A program made the translations under genes and the position numbers. The notes under the pieces were generated by a model. That model made no database searches and was not told the DNA's origin. It saw only the letters and a list, made by a program, of their open reading frames with translations. This document shows positions 1 through 7,649 of a DNA stretch of 11,533 nucleotides, piece by piece. Origin of the DNA: Desulfobacterales bacterium (lineage in GTDB: Bacteria > Desulfobacterota > Desulfobacteria > Desulfobacterales > 4be13); the NCBI GenBank assembly GCA_029940115.1, contig JAOZRQ010000184.1, positions 1 through 11,533 on the forward strand, given 5' to 3'. Every line of letters begins with the position of its first letter. Position 1 is the first letter of the stretch.

Positions 1-118
1 ACGACAGCTGGCTTCAGCCTGCTTGCGCTTTCAGCCTCGGAATTGATTCCGAGGCGCACGGAACACGACAGCTGGCTTCAGCCTGCTTCGGCTTTCAGCC
101 TCGGAATTGATTCCGAGC
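1..118. repeat. Tandem duplicated palindromic (REP-like) element
   Basis: Two near-identical copies, 1-54 and 65-118, lie 64 bases apart and differ mainly by a GC/CG swap near base 25 of the unit. Each copy ends in a hairpin: in copy 1 CCTCGGAATTGATTCCGAGG (35-54) has a perfect 9-base stem around TG, and copy 2 keeps an 8-base stem (100-117). The left edge of the window may cut further copies. Copy 2 ends three bases before the Shine-Dalgarno of the next gene, so the element forms its leader. There is no T-tract, so a simple terminator is unlikely. Confidence 0.8.
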
Positions 119-120
119 AA

Positions 121-126
121 AGGAGG
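121..126 (+). promoter_or_regulatory. Ribosome binding site fixing the start of the AAA-ATPase-like gene
   Basis: AGGAGG lies 6 bases before ATG 133. It supports ATG 133 over the in-frame TTG at 43, which falls inside the palindromic repeat and would add 30 repeat-encoded residues. Confidence 0.75.
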
Positions 127-132
127 AGAAGA

Positions 133-1842
133 ATGAGTGAGAAACAAGTGTCCGTGAAGAAAAGACGCCTGCCCATCGGCTTCTCCGATTTCAGGGAAAT
201 CCGTGAGGACGGCCGTCACTACATTGACAAGTCCGAGTTTGTCCGTGAGATTGTCGATGCCTCGGCAAAGGTGATCCTGCTCCCACGCCCCCGACGGTTC
301 GGCAAGACCCTGAACCTGAGCATGTTGCGCTACTTCTTTGAAAGGACGGACGAGGACCGGAGGCCCCTGTTCGACGGGCTGGCCATCCGCGATCACGAAT
401 GCTTTGACACGCATCAGGGCAAATATCCGGTGATCTGGATGACATTCAAAGACATCAAGGAGGGAACCTGGGATGCCTGCTACAGCAAGCTGACAGGGAT
501 GATACGCACCATCTTCAGGTGTCACACGGATCTGCTCCTATCTTCAGATGCCTGTGATGAAACCGACAGAAGTCTTCTCCGACGATTTATGGAGAAGACC
601 GCAACCCCCGAGGAATGCGAGGATGCCTTGAAATTTTTGAGCGAATGTCTCTTCAGACATCATCGGAAAAAGGTCGTCATCCTCATTGACGAGTACGACA
701 CCCCGTTGCATGCGGGATATGCCGAGGGATATTACAAGGACGTGATCCGGTTTGTGAGGAACTTCCTGAGCGCCGGCCTCAAGGACAATGAGCACCTGTT
801 CAGGGGAGTGCTGACCGGCATCCTCCGGGTGGCCAAGGAGTCGATCTTCTCCGGCCTGAACAATCCCGGAGTTTACACTGTGTTGAGCCGGAAGTTCCGG
901 GACGCGTTCGGGTTCACCGAACCGGAGGTGAGACAGTTTCTTGAGGACCGAGGCATGGGGGAACGGTACGAGGATGTGTCCCACTGGTACAACGGCTATC
1001 TGTTCGGAGGAATGGTGATCTTCAACCCCTGGTCGGTACTCAACTATGCGGACAACGAGGGGGAGGCCAAGCCGTACTGGATCAACACGGGGGACACGGG
1101 AATGATCGAGAGGCTCGCCACCCGGAGTGGGAAGGAGCTGCGGGAGGAGTTGGGACAGTTGCTGGAGGGCCGGCGGGTCACGAAACCGGTGTATGAGAGC
1201 ATCGTCATGAGGGATCTGGATGACCGGGATGACCTTCTCTGGAGCTTCCTGCTGTTCAGCGGATACCTGAAGCCCGTCGGACCGGGAACTGGGAGAAACC
1301 TCCATGAGATGGAGATACCCAATGAGGAGGTGCGTGTTGCCTACGAGGATATGGTGGGGCGATGGTTCGCGGAAAAGACCGACTCGAACCAGCTTGAGGA
1401 GATGCTAAGGGCATTGGAGACCGGAGACGTGAAACTCTTTGAAGGAATGCTCCGCGTGATCGTCACCCAAATCATGAGCTACCATGACCTGAGCGGCGAA
1501 CCGGAGAAGGTCTATCACGCCTTGGTCCTCGGGATGCTCGTTTGGATGTCCGGGAAGTACGAGATGCGATCAAACCGTGAGTCGGGCTACGGACGGTATG
1601 ACATCATGCTGAGGCCGAAGGATCCGAAGGGACAGGGAATCATCATCGAGTTCAAGCGGCTGGACGACGAGGAGGGGAAGAAAAGGAGAAAGAAAAAGAC
1701 GCCGCAACAGGCTCTAAAGGAAGCCCTGAAACAGATTGAGGAGAGGGGCTATGCCACGGAACTGACAGCCGCGGGGATACAGGACATTCTGAAGCTCGCT
1801 GTCGTGTTCAAGGGAAAGGAGCTTTGGGTGAGGAAGGGCTGA
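133..1842 (+). CDS. AAA-ATPase-like protein with C-terminal PD-(D/E)XK nuclease-like domain (DUF1703 type)
   Basis: This 569-residue protein has the two-domain layout of the AAA-ATPase-like/PDDEXK_9 family, which occurs in many copies in some bacteria. The N-terminus (about 11-70) carries the family signature ending in the Walker A-like RPRRFGKT (52-59). Walker B is VVILIDEYD (181-189), and the conserved WYNGY is at 285-289. The C-terminal domain (about 455-569) has the nuclease-fold pattern GRYDIML (D490), then IIIEFK (E506, K508), followed by a lysine-rich stretch (515-522) and an ALKQIEERGYA helix. No signal peptide or membrane segment is seen, so it is probably cytoplasmic. The biological role of the family is not settled; defence or mobile-element roles have been proposed. 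The start is ATG 133. It seems to be a single-gene unit, bounded by repeats on both sides. Family assignment is strong; function is open. Confidence 0.9.
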   Translation: MSEKQVSVKKRRLPIGFSDFREIREDGRHYIDKSEFVREIVDASAKVILLPRPRRFGKTLNLSMLRYFFERTDEDRRPLFDGLAIRDHECFDTHQGKYPVIWMTFKDIKEGTWDACYSKLTGMIRTIFRCHTDLLLSSDACDETDRSLLRRFMEKTATPEECEDALKFLSECLFRHHRKKVVILIDEYDTPLHAGYAEGYYKDVIRFVRNFLSAGLKDNEHLFRGVLTGILRVAKESIFSGLNNPGVYTVLSRKFRDAFGFTEPEVRQFLEDRGMGERYEDVSHWYNGYLFGGMVIFNPWSVLNYADNEGEAKPYWINTGDTGMIERLATRSGKELREELGQLLEGRRVTKPVYESIVMRDLDDRDDLLWSFLLFSGYLKPVGPGTGRNLHEMEIPNEEVRVAYEDMVGRWFAEKTDSNQLEEMLRALETGDVKLFEGMLRVIVTQIMSYHDLSGEPEKVYHALVLGMLVWMSGKYEMRSNRESGYGRYDIMLRPKDPKGQGIIIEFKRLDDEEGKKRRKKKTPQQALKEALKQIEERGYATELTAAGIQDILKLAVVFKGKELWVRKG

Positions 1843-1843
1843 T

Positions 1844-1892
1844 CAGTTTGTAGTTCCGCCTTTGGGCGGTGCGAAACCCCCTGAGGGCGGAA
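1844..1892. repeat. Long inverted repeat downstream of the AAA-ATPase-like gene
   Basis: A 17-base arm (1844-1860) pairs with 1876-1892 with a single G-T mismatch around a 15-base loop, starting one base after the stop codon. The arms carry AGTTCCGCC/GGCGGAACT. The GGCGGAA/TTCCGCC core recurs in the element at 8554-8680. A T5 run (1917-1921) lies 25 bases past the stem, too far for a canonical intrinsic terminator, though the hairpin could still stabilise the mRNA 3' end. Confidence 0.75.
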
Positions 1893-1962
1893 CTGCAAAC
1901 TGCGCTTGGGAGAATCTTTTTGTTGAACTTTGCAGAACCCCACGACTGTCGATTGTTGAAAA

Positions 1963-3339
1963 ATGAGTCCAAAGTCTCTAATCCAAATAACCGCCCTTTG
2001 TCTCTGGATGTGCCATGTCCCCTGTGCGATCCCCGGTGGTCAGGCAATCCATCTGACGCTTGAGGAGGCGATCTCCCTCGCGCTCCGGGCCAACCGAACG
2101 CTCTGTCGGTCGACCGCAGGTCTGGAAAGCCAGCGACTCTCGCTCTCGTCAGTCCGCTCGGCGTTTGACCTGAAGATCCGGCCATCAGGCACCGCAGGAT
2201 ACGCAGATGATGGGGAAACCTTTGGTGCGGGCGTCTCCTTGGAGAAGACGTTCGACATCGGCATCAGGGCATCCCTGGGTCCCGAGTTTGAAAAATCAGA
2301 GAGCCTCTACTCAGGAAAAATCGGGCTTTCCCTCAACATTCCCCTGCTGAGAGGGTTTGGGAGAAAGGCGACTGCCGATCCGGTGGCCCGTTCCGAGTTT
2401 GCGTTGCGGACGGCGGAGAGATCGCTTTATCAGACCCAGAACAATGTTCTCCTTGACACGGTCGCCGCGGTCTATGAAATCATCAGGCAAAAGCAACTGC
2501 TCAGGATATTCGAGACCCAGGTCCGAGGACTGAAAGCACACGCAAAGACCGCCGCGGTCAAGGAAAAGGTGGGGCTGGCCACGCCTCTTGATGTTTACCG
2601 GGCCGAAATCCGACTCAAGGATGTGGAGGACAGCCTGACCCTTGCTTGGGAATCCCTTAGAAACGGAGAAGACCGACTCAAACTCATCTTGGCCATGACG
2701 ATGGAAAGACCGATAGATGTCTCCGCGCCCCTTGAATTCGAGACCATCCGCATATCCTTGGAAAAAGCGGTGAAAATCGCCCTGGATCACCGGGTCGAGA
2801 TGGAACAGACCGAGGATGAAATCCGGGAGGCCCGCCGCCGGTCCGATGTGGCCAAACAGAACATCCTCCCCCAGTTGGATCTGGTGTTCGGTTATGACCG
2901 ACATGCATTTTCGGAACATTTCGGCGGAAGCATGGGGTTCGACGAGGACCGCTGGAGCATTCGCCTTGTGAGCAACACCGATCTGGCCCGCACATCCGAA
3001 AAGACGGCGTTCCGGCAAAGCCTGATCACCATCCGGACAGCCCGGCTGAATCTCAAGGCAACCCAGGCCGGTATTCAGCGGGAGGTTCGTCGGCAGTTGT
3101 CGTCGCTGTCAAAGTCCGAGGAGCGGATTCGGATCCGGGAGGCTCAGATCAGACAGGCCAAAGGCAAGCTGGCACTGGCCAAGATCAAATTCAATCACGC
3201 GATGGCCGACAATTCCGACATCATCGAAGCGGAGACAGAACTACAGAACGCTGAAGTCAGTCTGCTCTCTGTGAACATCGAATACATTGTGGGGACATAT
3301 CGGCTACGGGCGGTCTTGGGCACACTTTTTGAAGGATGA
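1963..3339 (+). CDS. TolC-family outer-membrane efflux protein
   Basis: This 458-residue protein has the outer-membrane efflux protein (OEP) architecture. A hydrophobic N-terminal segment (about 5-27, ending near GGQA) looks like a signal peptide. The first OEP repeat begins at LTLEEAISLALRANRTL (31-47) and the second at ISLEKAVKIALDHRVEM (264-280); the internal duplication is typical of TolC. The rest is rich in long amphipathic helices (about 145-240 and 270-300, and again near the C-terminus). Length fits the family (about 420-500). It would form the trimeric outer-membrane duct for the adaptor and ABC transporter downstream. The start ATG 1963 has only a weak upstream Shine-Dalgarno. The substrate cannot be read from sequence. 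The 171-base gap to the adaptor gene is filled with palindromes, so co-transcription is likely but not certain. Confidence 0.88.
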   Translation: MSPKSLIQITALCLWMCHVPCAIPGGQAIHLTLEEAISLALRANRTLCRSTAGLESQRLSLSSVRSAFDLKIRPSGTAGYADDGETFGAGVSLEKTFDIGIRASLGPEFEKSESLYSGKIGLSLNIPLLRGFGRKATADPVARSEFALRTAERSLYQTQNNVLLDTVAAVYEIIRQKQLLRIFETQVRGLKAHAKTAAVKEKVGLATPLDVYRAEIRLKDVEDSLTLAWESLRNGEDRLKLILAMTMERPIDVSAPLEFETIRISLEKAVKIALDHRVEMEQTEDEIREARRRSDVAKQNILPQLDLVFGYDRHAFSEHFGGSMGFDEDRWSIRLVSNTDLARTSEKTAFRQSLITIRTARLNLKATQAGIQREVRRQLSSLSKSEERIRIREAQIRQAKGKLALAKIKFNHAMADNSDIIEAETELQNAEVSLLSVNIEYIVGTYRLRAVLGTLFEG

Positions 3340-3374
3340 AGGCTGTGTGCAGGACAAAAAAGGTGACTGAGGAA

Positions 3375-3435
3375 AGAAACCCGGCTTTTTCTTGCAGTTG
3401 GGGAATCGGCCCGTTTGGGAAAAAGCCGGGTTTCT
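3375..3435. repeat. Perfect 17-base inverted repeat between the tolC-like and adaptor genes
   Basis: AGAAACCCGGCTTTTTC (3375-3391) is exactly complementary to 3419-3435, with a 27-base loop. A T7 run (3447-3453) follows 11 bases later, so it could act as a leaky terminator or attenuator inside the export operon, or be a REP/MITE-like element. The loop has its own G- and C-rich stretches. Confidence 0.8.
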
Positions 3436-3453
3436 CGCCTATCATCTTTTTTT

Positions 3454-3498
3454 CCAAGAAGATAACCTAAGTTTTTTGAAAAAACTTGGTTTCTTTGG
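3454..3498 (+). promoter_or_regulatory. Hairpin reaching the adaptor gene's Shine-Dalgarno
   Basis: AAGTTTTTT (3469-3477) pairs with AAAAAACTT (3479-3487) around a central G. The stem extends outward through AACC/GGTT with one bulged T, then imperfectly through CCAAGAA (3454-3460) with TTCTTTGG (3491-3498). The outer base pairs involve the first two bases of the GGAG at 3497-3500, the best ribosome binding site for the downstream gene. Folding could therefore lower translation of the adaptor. Structure is seen; the regulatory role is inferred. Confidence 0.45.
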
Positions 3499-3510
3499 AG
3501 CAATGAAGAC

Positions 3511-4956
3511 TTGAAGATCATGGGTAGATATTTTATTATTATTCTCTCCTTGGGGCTTCTTGGGTTGCTGTCGGTTCGGATAGAGCAGACCGGCTCTTAT
3601 GAGGAGAGCGACTTCCAGTTGATTGCGGTTTCTCTTAGGAGCTTTGACATCGTGGTGAACACGGTGGGCGTTCTGGATGCGGCCCGGTCCCATATGATCT
3701 CCTCCACGATAAGGGGAGACAAGGGGAAGGTCATCTATCTGACTGATGACGGCGCGCATGTGAATTCCGGCGATCTGCTCGTGAGGCTGGACCCCGCGCC
3801 TTTTGAGGAGGAAATCCATCGCCTGAAAGGGGAGGCGGCCTCCCTGGAATCCGCGGCCGATGCGGCCCGTCAGTTGTTGGAATGGGAGAAGAGCCAAGTG
3901 GAGCGGGAGATCCGGACTGCGGAATTCAACGTGAAGATTGCGAAGCTGGAGATGAGAAAGCTCGTGGAAGGCGACGCACCCTTGCAGATGACTCAGTACA
4001 AAGAGGAGACAGAGAATGCGAGGGAGGAATACGACCGGTATCTTGCCTACATCTTGGATCTGGAGGAACTGCGTCAGGAGGGATACAGCAATCCCACGGA
4101 GATCACGCTGGCCCGAAAGAAGGCATCGGAATTGAAGGTGAGGCATGCATCCGCGAACAAGAAATACACCGGCTACAGGGATTATGTGTTTCCCGCGTTG
4201 AAGGAGACCGCCGGCGTCCGTCTGGAGAAAGCCAAGGCTGAGTGGGAGCAGATCCGAAAAGGGAGCGCGTTCAAGATCGCCCGGGCCGTATCCGCGTTGG
4301 AAGAGACGAAAAGCAGGCTTGAGACTGCGAATGCATCACTAACCCAGGCCCGGGATGAATTGGAGAAAACCACCGTCTGCGCGCCGTTCTCCGGCATCGC
4401 CATCCTCTATGAAGCCTTTCGAGACGGGCAAAAGCGGAAACCCCGGGTGGGGGATCGGGTGCTGAGGAATCAGCCATTGTTATATCTGCCGGACATATCA
4501 TCCATGATTGTCAGGACACGGGTTCGGGAGATAGACCTTTACAAAATCGCCATCGGTCAGACATGCAACGTCAACGCTGACGCGTATCCTGATCTGATGC
4601 TCAAAGGAGAGGTGACGTTCATCGGGTCCTTGGCTTCGGGACGATTCGAGCGCGTGACGGCTGAGAAGTATTTCCAGCTCACGATCTCCTTGGAAGGGGA
4701 AAATTCAAGGCTGAGGCCCGGGATGACCGCACGAGTCTCCATCACGACCGACCAAGTGCGGAACGCCTTGTCAGTTCCAATTCAATCCGTCTTCCACGAA
4801 CGCGGGGTCACATACGGCTATCGCTTCACAGGAGAAGGCTTCAGAAAAGTGACCCTCACCCCGGGCAGACAGAATGAGGATCTCGTTGAAATCACCGACG
4901 GACTCCGGGAAGGAGACCAAGTCAGTCTTGTCAAGCCAGCGGTCAGTTATCAGTGA
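3511..4956 (+). CDS. Periplasmic adaptor (HlyD/MacA-type membrane fusion protein)
   Basis: This 481-residue protein would link the inner-membrane ABC transporter to the TolC-like duct. It has an N-terminal membrane anchor (about 7-23, RYFIIILSLGLLGLLSV), and the first lipoyl-like half with GKVIYLTDDGAHVNSGDLL (72-90). A long alpha-helical hairpin follows (about 97-288, rich in E, K, A and L). The second lipoyl half is near VCAPFSGIAIL (289-299), then a beta-barrel (about 333-412, with LRPGMTARVSI) and a membrane-proximal domain (about 416-475). The hairpin is long for MacA, closer to HlyD/DevB-like adaptors. Start: TTG 3511 has GGAG at 10 bases; ATG 3520 (three codons later) is a fair alternative. 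The last codons and the stop lie in a 7-base tandem repeat. Family call is firm; substrate unknown. Confidence 0.88.
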   Translation: MKIMGRYFIIILSLGLLGLLSVRIEQTGSYEESDFQLIAVSLRSFDIVVNTVGVLDAARSHMISSTIRGDKGKVIYLTDDGAHVNSGDLLVRLDPAPFEEEIHRLKGEAASLESAADAARQLLEWEKSQVEREIRTAEFNVKIAKLEMRKLVEGDAPLQMTQYKEETENAREEYDRYLAYILDLEELRQEGYSNPTEITLARKKASELKVRHASANKKYTGYRDYVFPALKETAGVRLEKAKAEWEQIRKGSAFKIARAVSALEETKSRLETANASLTQARDELEKTTVCAPFSGIAILYEAFRDGQKRKPRVGDRVLRNQPLLYLPDISSMIVRTRVREIDLYKIAIGQTCNVNADAYPDLMLKGEVTFIGSLASGRFERVTAEKYFQLTISLEGENSRLRPGMTARVSITTDQVRNALSVPIQSVFHERGVTYGYRFTGEGFRKVTLTPGRQNEDLVEITDGLREGDQVSLVKPAVSYQ

Positions 4957-4991
4957 TCAGTGATCAGTTTCCAGTTTCCAATTTCCAGCAA
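4943..4991. repeat. Degenerate heptanucleotide tandem array (TCAGTGA type)
   Basis: Seven consecutive 7-base units: TCAGTTA, TCAGTGA, TCAGTGA, TCAGTTT, CCAGTTT, CCAATTT, CCAGCAA. The second unit supplies the stop codon of the adaptor gene (4954-4956). The array fills most of the junction before the ABC ATPase gene and creates an in-frame GTG at 4953 that would falsely lengthen that protein. Confidence 0.75.
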
Positions 4992-5003
4992 CGGTCAACA
5001 CCC

Positions 5004-5678
5004 ATGATAAAACTGTCTGGAATCGTCAAGGAATATCATATTGCCGGGGATGCGATTCCTGTGCTGAGGGGGATTGACCTCTCTGTGGGACGGGGGGATT
5101 TCCTCAGCATCATGGGCCCTTCGGGTTCGGGGAAGTCGTCTCTGCTGTATATCCTGGGATGCTTGGACCGTCCTGTCCGGGGGACGTACCTGTTGGACGG
5201 GGTGGATGTGTGTCACGCGTCGGATGAGGAACGCTCCCGGCTCAGGGCCAACCAGATCGGGTTTGTCTTTCAGACTTTCAACCTGATCCCCTCCCTGAGT
5301 CTGTTTGAGAATGTGGAGCTCCCTTTTCTCTACGCGGATGGCGATGATGACCGACCCGTGAAGGAGCGGGTCATGGCGGTCATCGAGCAGGTGGGGCTCG
5401 GGGACAGGATAAAACACAGACCCTCGGAACTCTCCGGGGGAGAGATGCAACGCACCGCCATTGCCAGGGCCGCGGTGATGAATCCGAAACTGATTCTCGC
5501 GGATGAGCCCACCGGAAACCTCGATTCTGAGACAGGCCGGAGGATATTGGAACTGTTTCATGAATTCCACGCCAAGGGAACCACCATCATCATGGTGACG
5601 CATGACCGCGCGGTCGCGTCCCATGCTGATACCCGGATCACACTGAAAGATGGAAAAATCGTCTCATTCTCTGCGTAA
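5004..5678 (+). CDS. ABC transporter ATPase (MacB/LolD type)
   Basis: This 224-residue nucleotide-binding protein has every catalytic motif: Walker A GPSGSGKSS (38-46), Q-loop Q90 in FVFQTFNL, signature LSGGEMQR (143-150), Walker B LILADEP (163-169) followed by TGNLD, and the switch histidine H200 in MVTHD. Length and sequence style match the stand-alone ATPases of the MacB/LolD/FtsE group, which pair with FtsX-like permeases. Start: ATG 5004 gives the normal family N-terminus (MIKLSGIVKEY). The in-frame GTG at 4953 would add 17 residues encoded by the tandem repeat. No strong Shine-Dalgarno is seen, so expression may depend on coupling to the adaptor gene 47 bases upstream. It overlaps the permease gene by 29 bases, implying a stoichiometric pair. 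Confidence 0.95.
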   Translation: MIKLSGIVKEYHIAGDAIPVLRGIDLSVGRGDFLSIMGPSGSGKSSLLYILGCLDRPVRGTYLLDGVDVCHASDEERSRLRANQIGFVFQTFNLIPSLSLFENVELPFLYADGDDDRPVKERVMAVIEQVGLGDRIKHRPSELSGGEMQRTAIARAAVMNPKLILADEPTGNLDSETGRRILELFHEFHAKGTTIIMVTHDRAVASHADTRITLKDGKIVSFSA

Positions 5679-6897
5679 CGCCTCACAGACACTGAAAGTT
5701 GCGTTCCGCAGCCTGACACAGCACAAGCTGAGAACCGGCCTGAGCATTCTCGGAATTGTCTGCGGCGTCATGGCGGTCATGGCGATGATCGCCATCGGAG
5801 AGGGAGCCAGACAAAAAGTTCTCCGACAGATCGAGCAGCTCGGGATCAGAAACATCTATATCCGGGCGATCTCTCTGACGGATGAGCAGAGACGGAAGGC
5901 CGGGGAAAGCCTCTCCTCGGGGCTGAACCTGAAGGACGCGGATCGGATCCGTTTCGGATGCCGCCATGTCAGGGATGCGGCCTGTCTGAAAGTGCTGACC
6001 ACTTCTCCCCTCGGAATGGCCAAGGAGATTTCCCCCCAGATTGCCGCGGTATCTTCAACCTATGCGGAACTGTTGAACATCTTCGTTGACCGGGGCCGGT
6101 TCATCGCGGATCAGGACGTGGCCCGGGGAAACCTCGTGTGTGTGCCGGGGAGCCGGGTTGTCGAAAGCTTGGGGGCCGAGGGGCGACTCGGAAAGCATAT
6201 CCGGATCGAAAATCTCATGTTCAAGATCGTCGGCATTCTGGAGCGATTCGGCCAAAAGCGGGAAGACACATCGGTCATGGCGGTCAGAAATTATGATGAG
6301 ATGATTTTCATCCCATTGGGGACCATTCGGGAAAAAAGGGACACAGATGAACTGACGGAAATCGTTGTCCAAGTGAGAAAGACCCGGGAGGTTTACAAGG
6401 CCGAGGAGAGCCTGAAGCGGATCATGGCGGTCTCCCATCATCATATGGCTGATTATCAGATGGTGGTCCCCCAAGAACTGCTCAGGCAGGTTCAGAAGAC
6501 CCGGCGCATGTTCAACATCGTCTTGGGGGCCATCGCGGGGATTTCCCTGATTGTCGGCGGCATCGGCATCATGAACATCATGCTGGCAACAGTCTCCGAG
6601 CGGACAAAGGAGATCGGAATCCGCCGGGCTGTGGGTGCGACACGGCGGGATATCATGGTTCAATTTCTTGCGGAGTCGCTCATGCTGACCTTTGCGGGCG
6701 GCGTTTTCGGGGTCATGCTGGGGGCGTTGACGGTCTGGCTGATATCCGGTCTGGGCCGGTGGGACACGGCCATCACCCTGCCGGCGATTCTCCTTCCGTT
6801 GCTCATGTCCGCACTCGTGGGCATATGCTTCGGATTGTACCCTGCCTGGCAGGCGGCCCGAACCGATCCCGTGATCGCGCTGGGGCATGCGAGATAA
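5650..6897 (+). CDS. ABC transporter permease, MacB/FtsX family
   Basis: This 415-residue inner-membrane permease has the MacB topology. TM1 (about 28-50) is preceded by LKVAFRSLTQHKLRTGLS, the usual N-terminal signature. A large periplasmic core follows (about 51-285), then three C-terminal segments (about 287-313, 339-366, 376-397). After TM2 comes the conserved cytoplasmic SERTKEIGIRRAVGATRRDI (316-335), the coupling region to the ATPase. The C-terminus GLYPAWQAARTDPVIALGHA is typical. With the ATPase as a separate polypeptide this is the split form of MacB. The start ATG 5650 lies inside the end of the ATPase gene. Such systems export macrolides, peptides, lipoproteins or siderophores; nothing here tells which. 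No terminator is seen before the iron-sulfur genes that follow. Confidence 0.93.
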   Translation: MEKSSHSLRNASQTLKVAFRSLTQHKLRTGLSILGIVCGVMAVMAMIAIGEGARQKVLRQIEQLGIRNIYIRAISLTDEQRRKAGESLSSGLNLKDADRIRFGCRHVRDAACLKVLTTSPLGMAKEISPQIAAVSSTYAELLNIFVDRGRFIADQDVARGNLVCVPGSRVVESLGAEGRLGKHIRIENLMFKIVGILERFGQKREDTSVMAVRNYDEMIFIPLGTIREKRDTDELTEIVVQVRKTREVYKAEESLKRIMAVSHHHMADYQMVVPQELLRQVQKTRRMFNIVLGAIAGISLIVGGIGIMNIMLATVSERTKEIGIRRAVGATRRDIMVQFLAESLMLTFAGGVFGVMLGALTVWLISGLGRWDTAITLPAILLPLLMSALVGICFGLYPAWQAARTDPVIALGHAR

Positions 6898-6945
6898 ATT
6901 CAGATTTTAAGAGCCGTGGGGACAAAGATGAAGCGTCAACAACTC

Positions 6946-6952
6946 AAGGAGG
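6946..6952 (+). promoter_or_regulatory. Ribosome binding site choosing the start of the HdrC-like gene
   Basis: AAGGAGG lies 6 bases before ATG 6959 but only 3 before the adjacent in-frame ATG 6956, so 6959 is the likelier start. This is the strongest Shine-Dalgarno in the left half of the window. Confidence 0.7.
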
Positions 6953-6958
6953 GATATG

Positions 6959-7540
6959 ATGAACGAGGTATATAAACAACCAACGGCCAACGGACCACAA
7001 GCAACAGCCGATCCGCTGGCCCGAATTCGGGGGATGATCCAGTCGTGCATCCAGTGCGGCACCTGTACCGGCTCATGCCCCAACGCGTTTGCCATGGACC
7101 TGACACCTCGGCATTTGTGGCGTCTGGTCTTGATGCAGCAGAAGGATGACATCTTCCAAAGCAGGACATTCGTCCTCTGTTCCGCTTGCTACTACTGCAC
7201 CCTCCGATGCCCCCGGGGACTTCCGCTCACCGAGGCGATGGGGGGACTCAAGCAGATCGCCGCGAAGGAGGATCTCCCCCTGTACAAGCACAGCATCCGG
7301 TTTTACAAAAGTTTCATGGAGAGCATCCGCCGGCACGGCCGGGTTCGAGAGACAGAATTCATGACCCTCTATTTCGGTGCCATGAAAAACCCGCTTCTCC
7401 CGTTCAGATTCGCTCCCCTCGGAATGAAACTGATGGGCAAGGGAAAGGTGGGGGTGCAAATTCCGTCAAAAAATGATCCGAATTCTCTTGATGCAGTGTT
7501 CCGCAAAGCAGAGGAGTTGGAAGGGAAGGATGAAGGGTGA
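6959..7540 (+). CDS. hdrC: HdrC-like iron-sulfur protein (heterodisulfide reductase subunit C family)
   Basis: This 193-residue protein carries two [4Fe-4S] ferredoxin-type motifs: CIQCGTCTGSCP (C30, C33, C36, C40) and CSACYYCTLRCP (C74, C77, C80, C84). Spacing and length match HdrC, which passes electrons between HdrA and the catalytic HdrB. No membrane segment is present, so it is a cytoplasmic HdrC and not the HdrE/DsrM-linked type. In sulfate reducers such subunits act in thiol/disulfide electron transfer or flavin-based bifurcation, not methanogenesis. The HdrB-like gene follows after 109 bases. The last residues (EGKDEG) and the stop are encoded within a 7-base tandem repeat, so the C-terminal tail may be strain-variable. 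The family is clear; the redox partner is unknown because no hdrA lies nearby. Confidence 0.9.
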   Translation: MNEVYKQPTANGPQATADPLARIRGMIQSCIQCGTCTGSCPNAFAMDLTPRHLWRLVLMQQKDDIFQSRTFVLCSACYYCTLRCPRGLPLTEAMGGLKQIAAKEDLPLYKHSIRFYKSFMESIRRHGRVRETEFMTLYFGAMKNPLLPFRFAPLGMKLMGKGKVGVQIPSKNDPNSLDAVFRKAEELEGKDEG

Positions 7541-7553
7541 AGGATGAAGGATG
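7526..7553. repeat. Heptanucleotide tandem array AAGGATG x4
   Basis: Four 7-base units, AAGGATG, AAGGGTG, AAGGATG, AAGGATG, span the end of the HdrC-like gene. The stop codon (7538-7540) lies across the second and third units. The array also provides the spurious ATG at 7551 in frame with the HdrB-like gene. Confidence 0.8.
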
Positions 7554-7567
7554 AAATTTGGGACATT

Positions 7568-7631
7568 CGGATTTCGGATTTGTTTCGGATTTCGAGATTC
7601 GGATTTCGGGTTTGTTTTGGATTTCGAGATT
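7568..7631. repeat. Two 32-base repeats built of CGGATTT-like heptamers
   Basis: Units 7568-7599 and 7600-7631 agree at 30 of 32 bases. Each unit reads as heptamers CGGATTT, CGG(A/G)TTT, a GTTT spacer, (C/T)GGATTT and CGAGATT. The array ends six bases before the Shine-Dalgarno of the HdrB-like gene and is open in that gene's frame, producing a false Phe/Gly-rich extension. Confidence 0.8.
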
Positions 7632-7649
7632 CAGATTGGAGAAGAATCC

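Noticed and set aside
43..132. In-frame TTG start for the AAA-ATPase-like gene
   Set aside because: It lies in the palindromic repeat with no ribosome binding site; ATG 133 has AGGAGG and gives the family N-terminus.
544..1305. Long minus-strand open frame inside the AAA-ATPase-like gene
   Set aside because: Antisense shadow of a gene with clear motifs; no domain features.
2311..3018. Minus-strand open frame inside the tolC-like gene
   Set aside because: Antisense shadow; the + frame has both OEP repeats.
6055..6888. Minus-strand open frame inside the permease gene
   Set aside because: Antisense shadow with unusual His/Asp/Pro-rich composition.
6928..6975. A 15-codon frame that starts before and overlaps the HdrC-like start
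   Set aside because: It could be a coupling leader, but nothing beyond an ATG supports it, and it contains the hdrC Shine-Dalgarno by position only.
4943..7631. CRISPR array
   Set aside because: Repeats are contiguous 7-base or 32-base units without unique spacers, and no cas genes are present.
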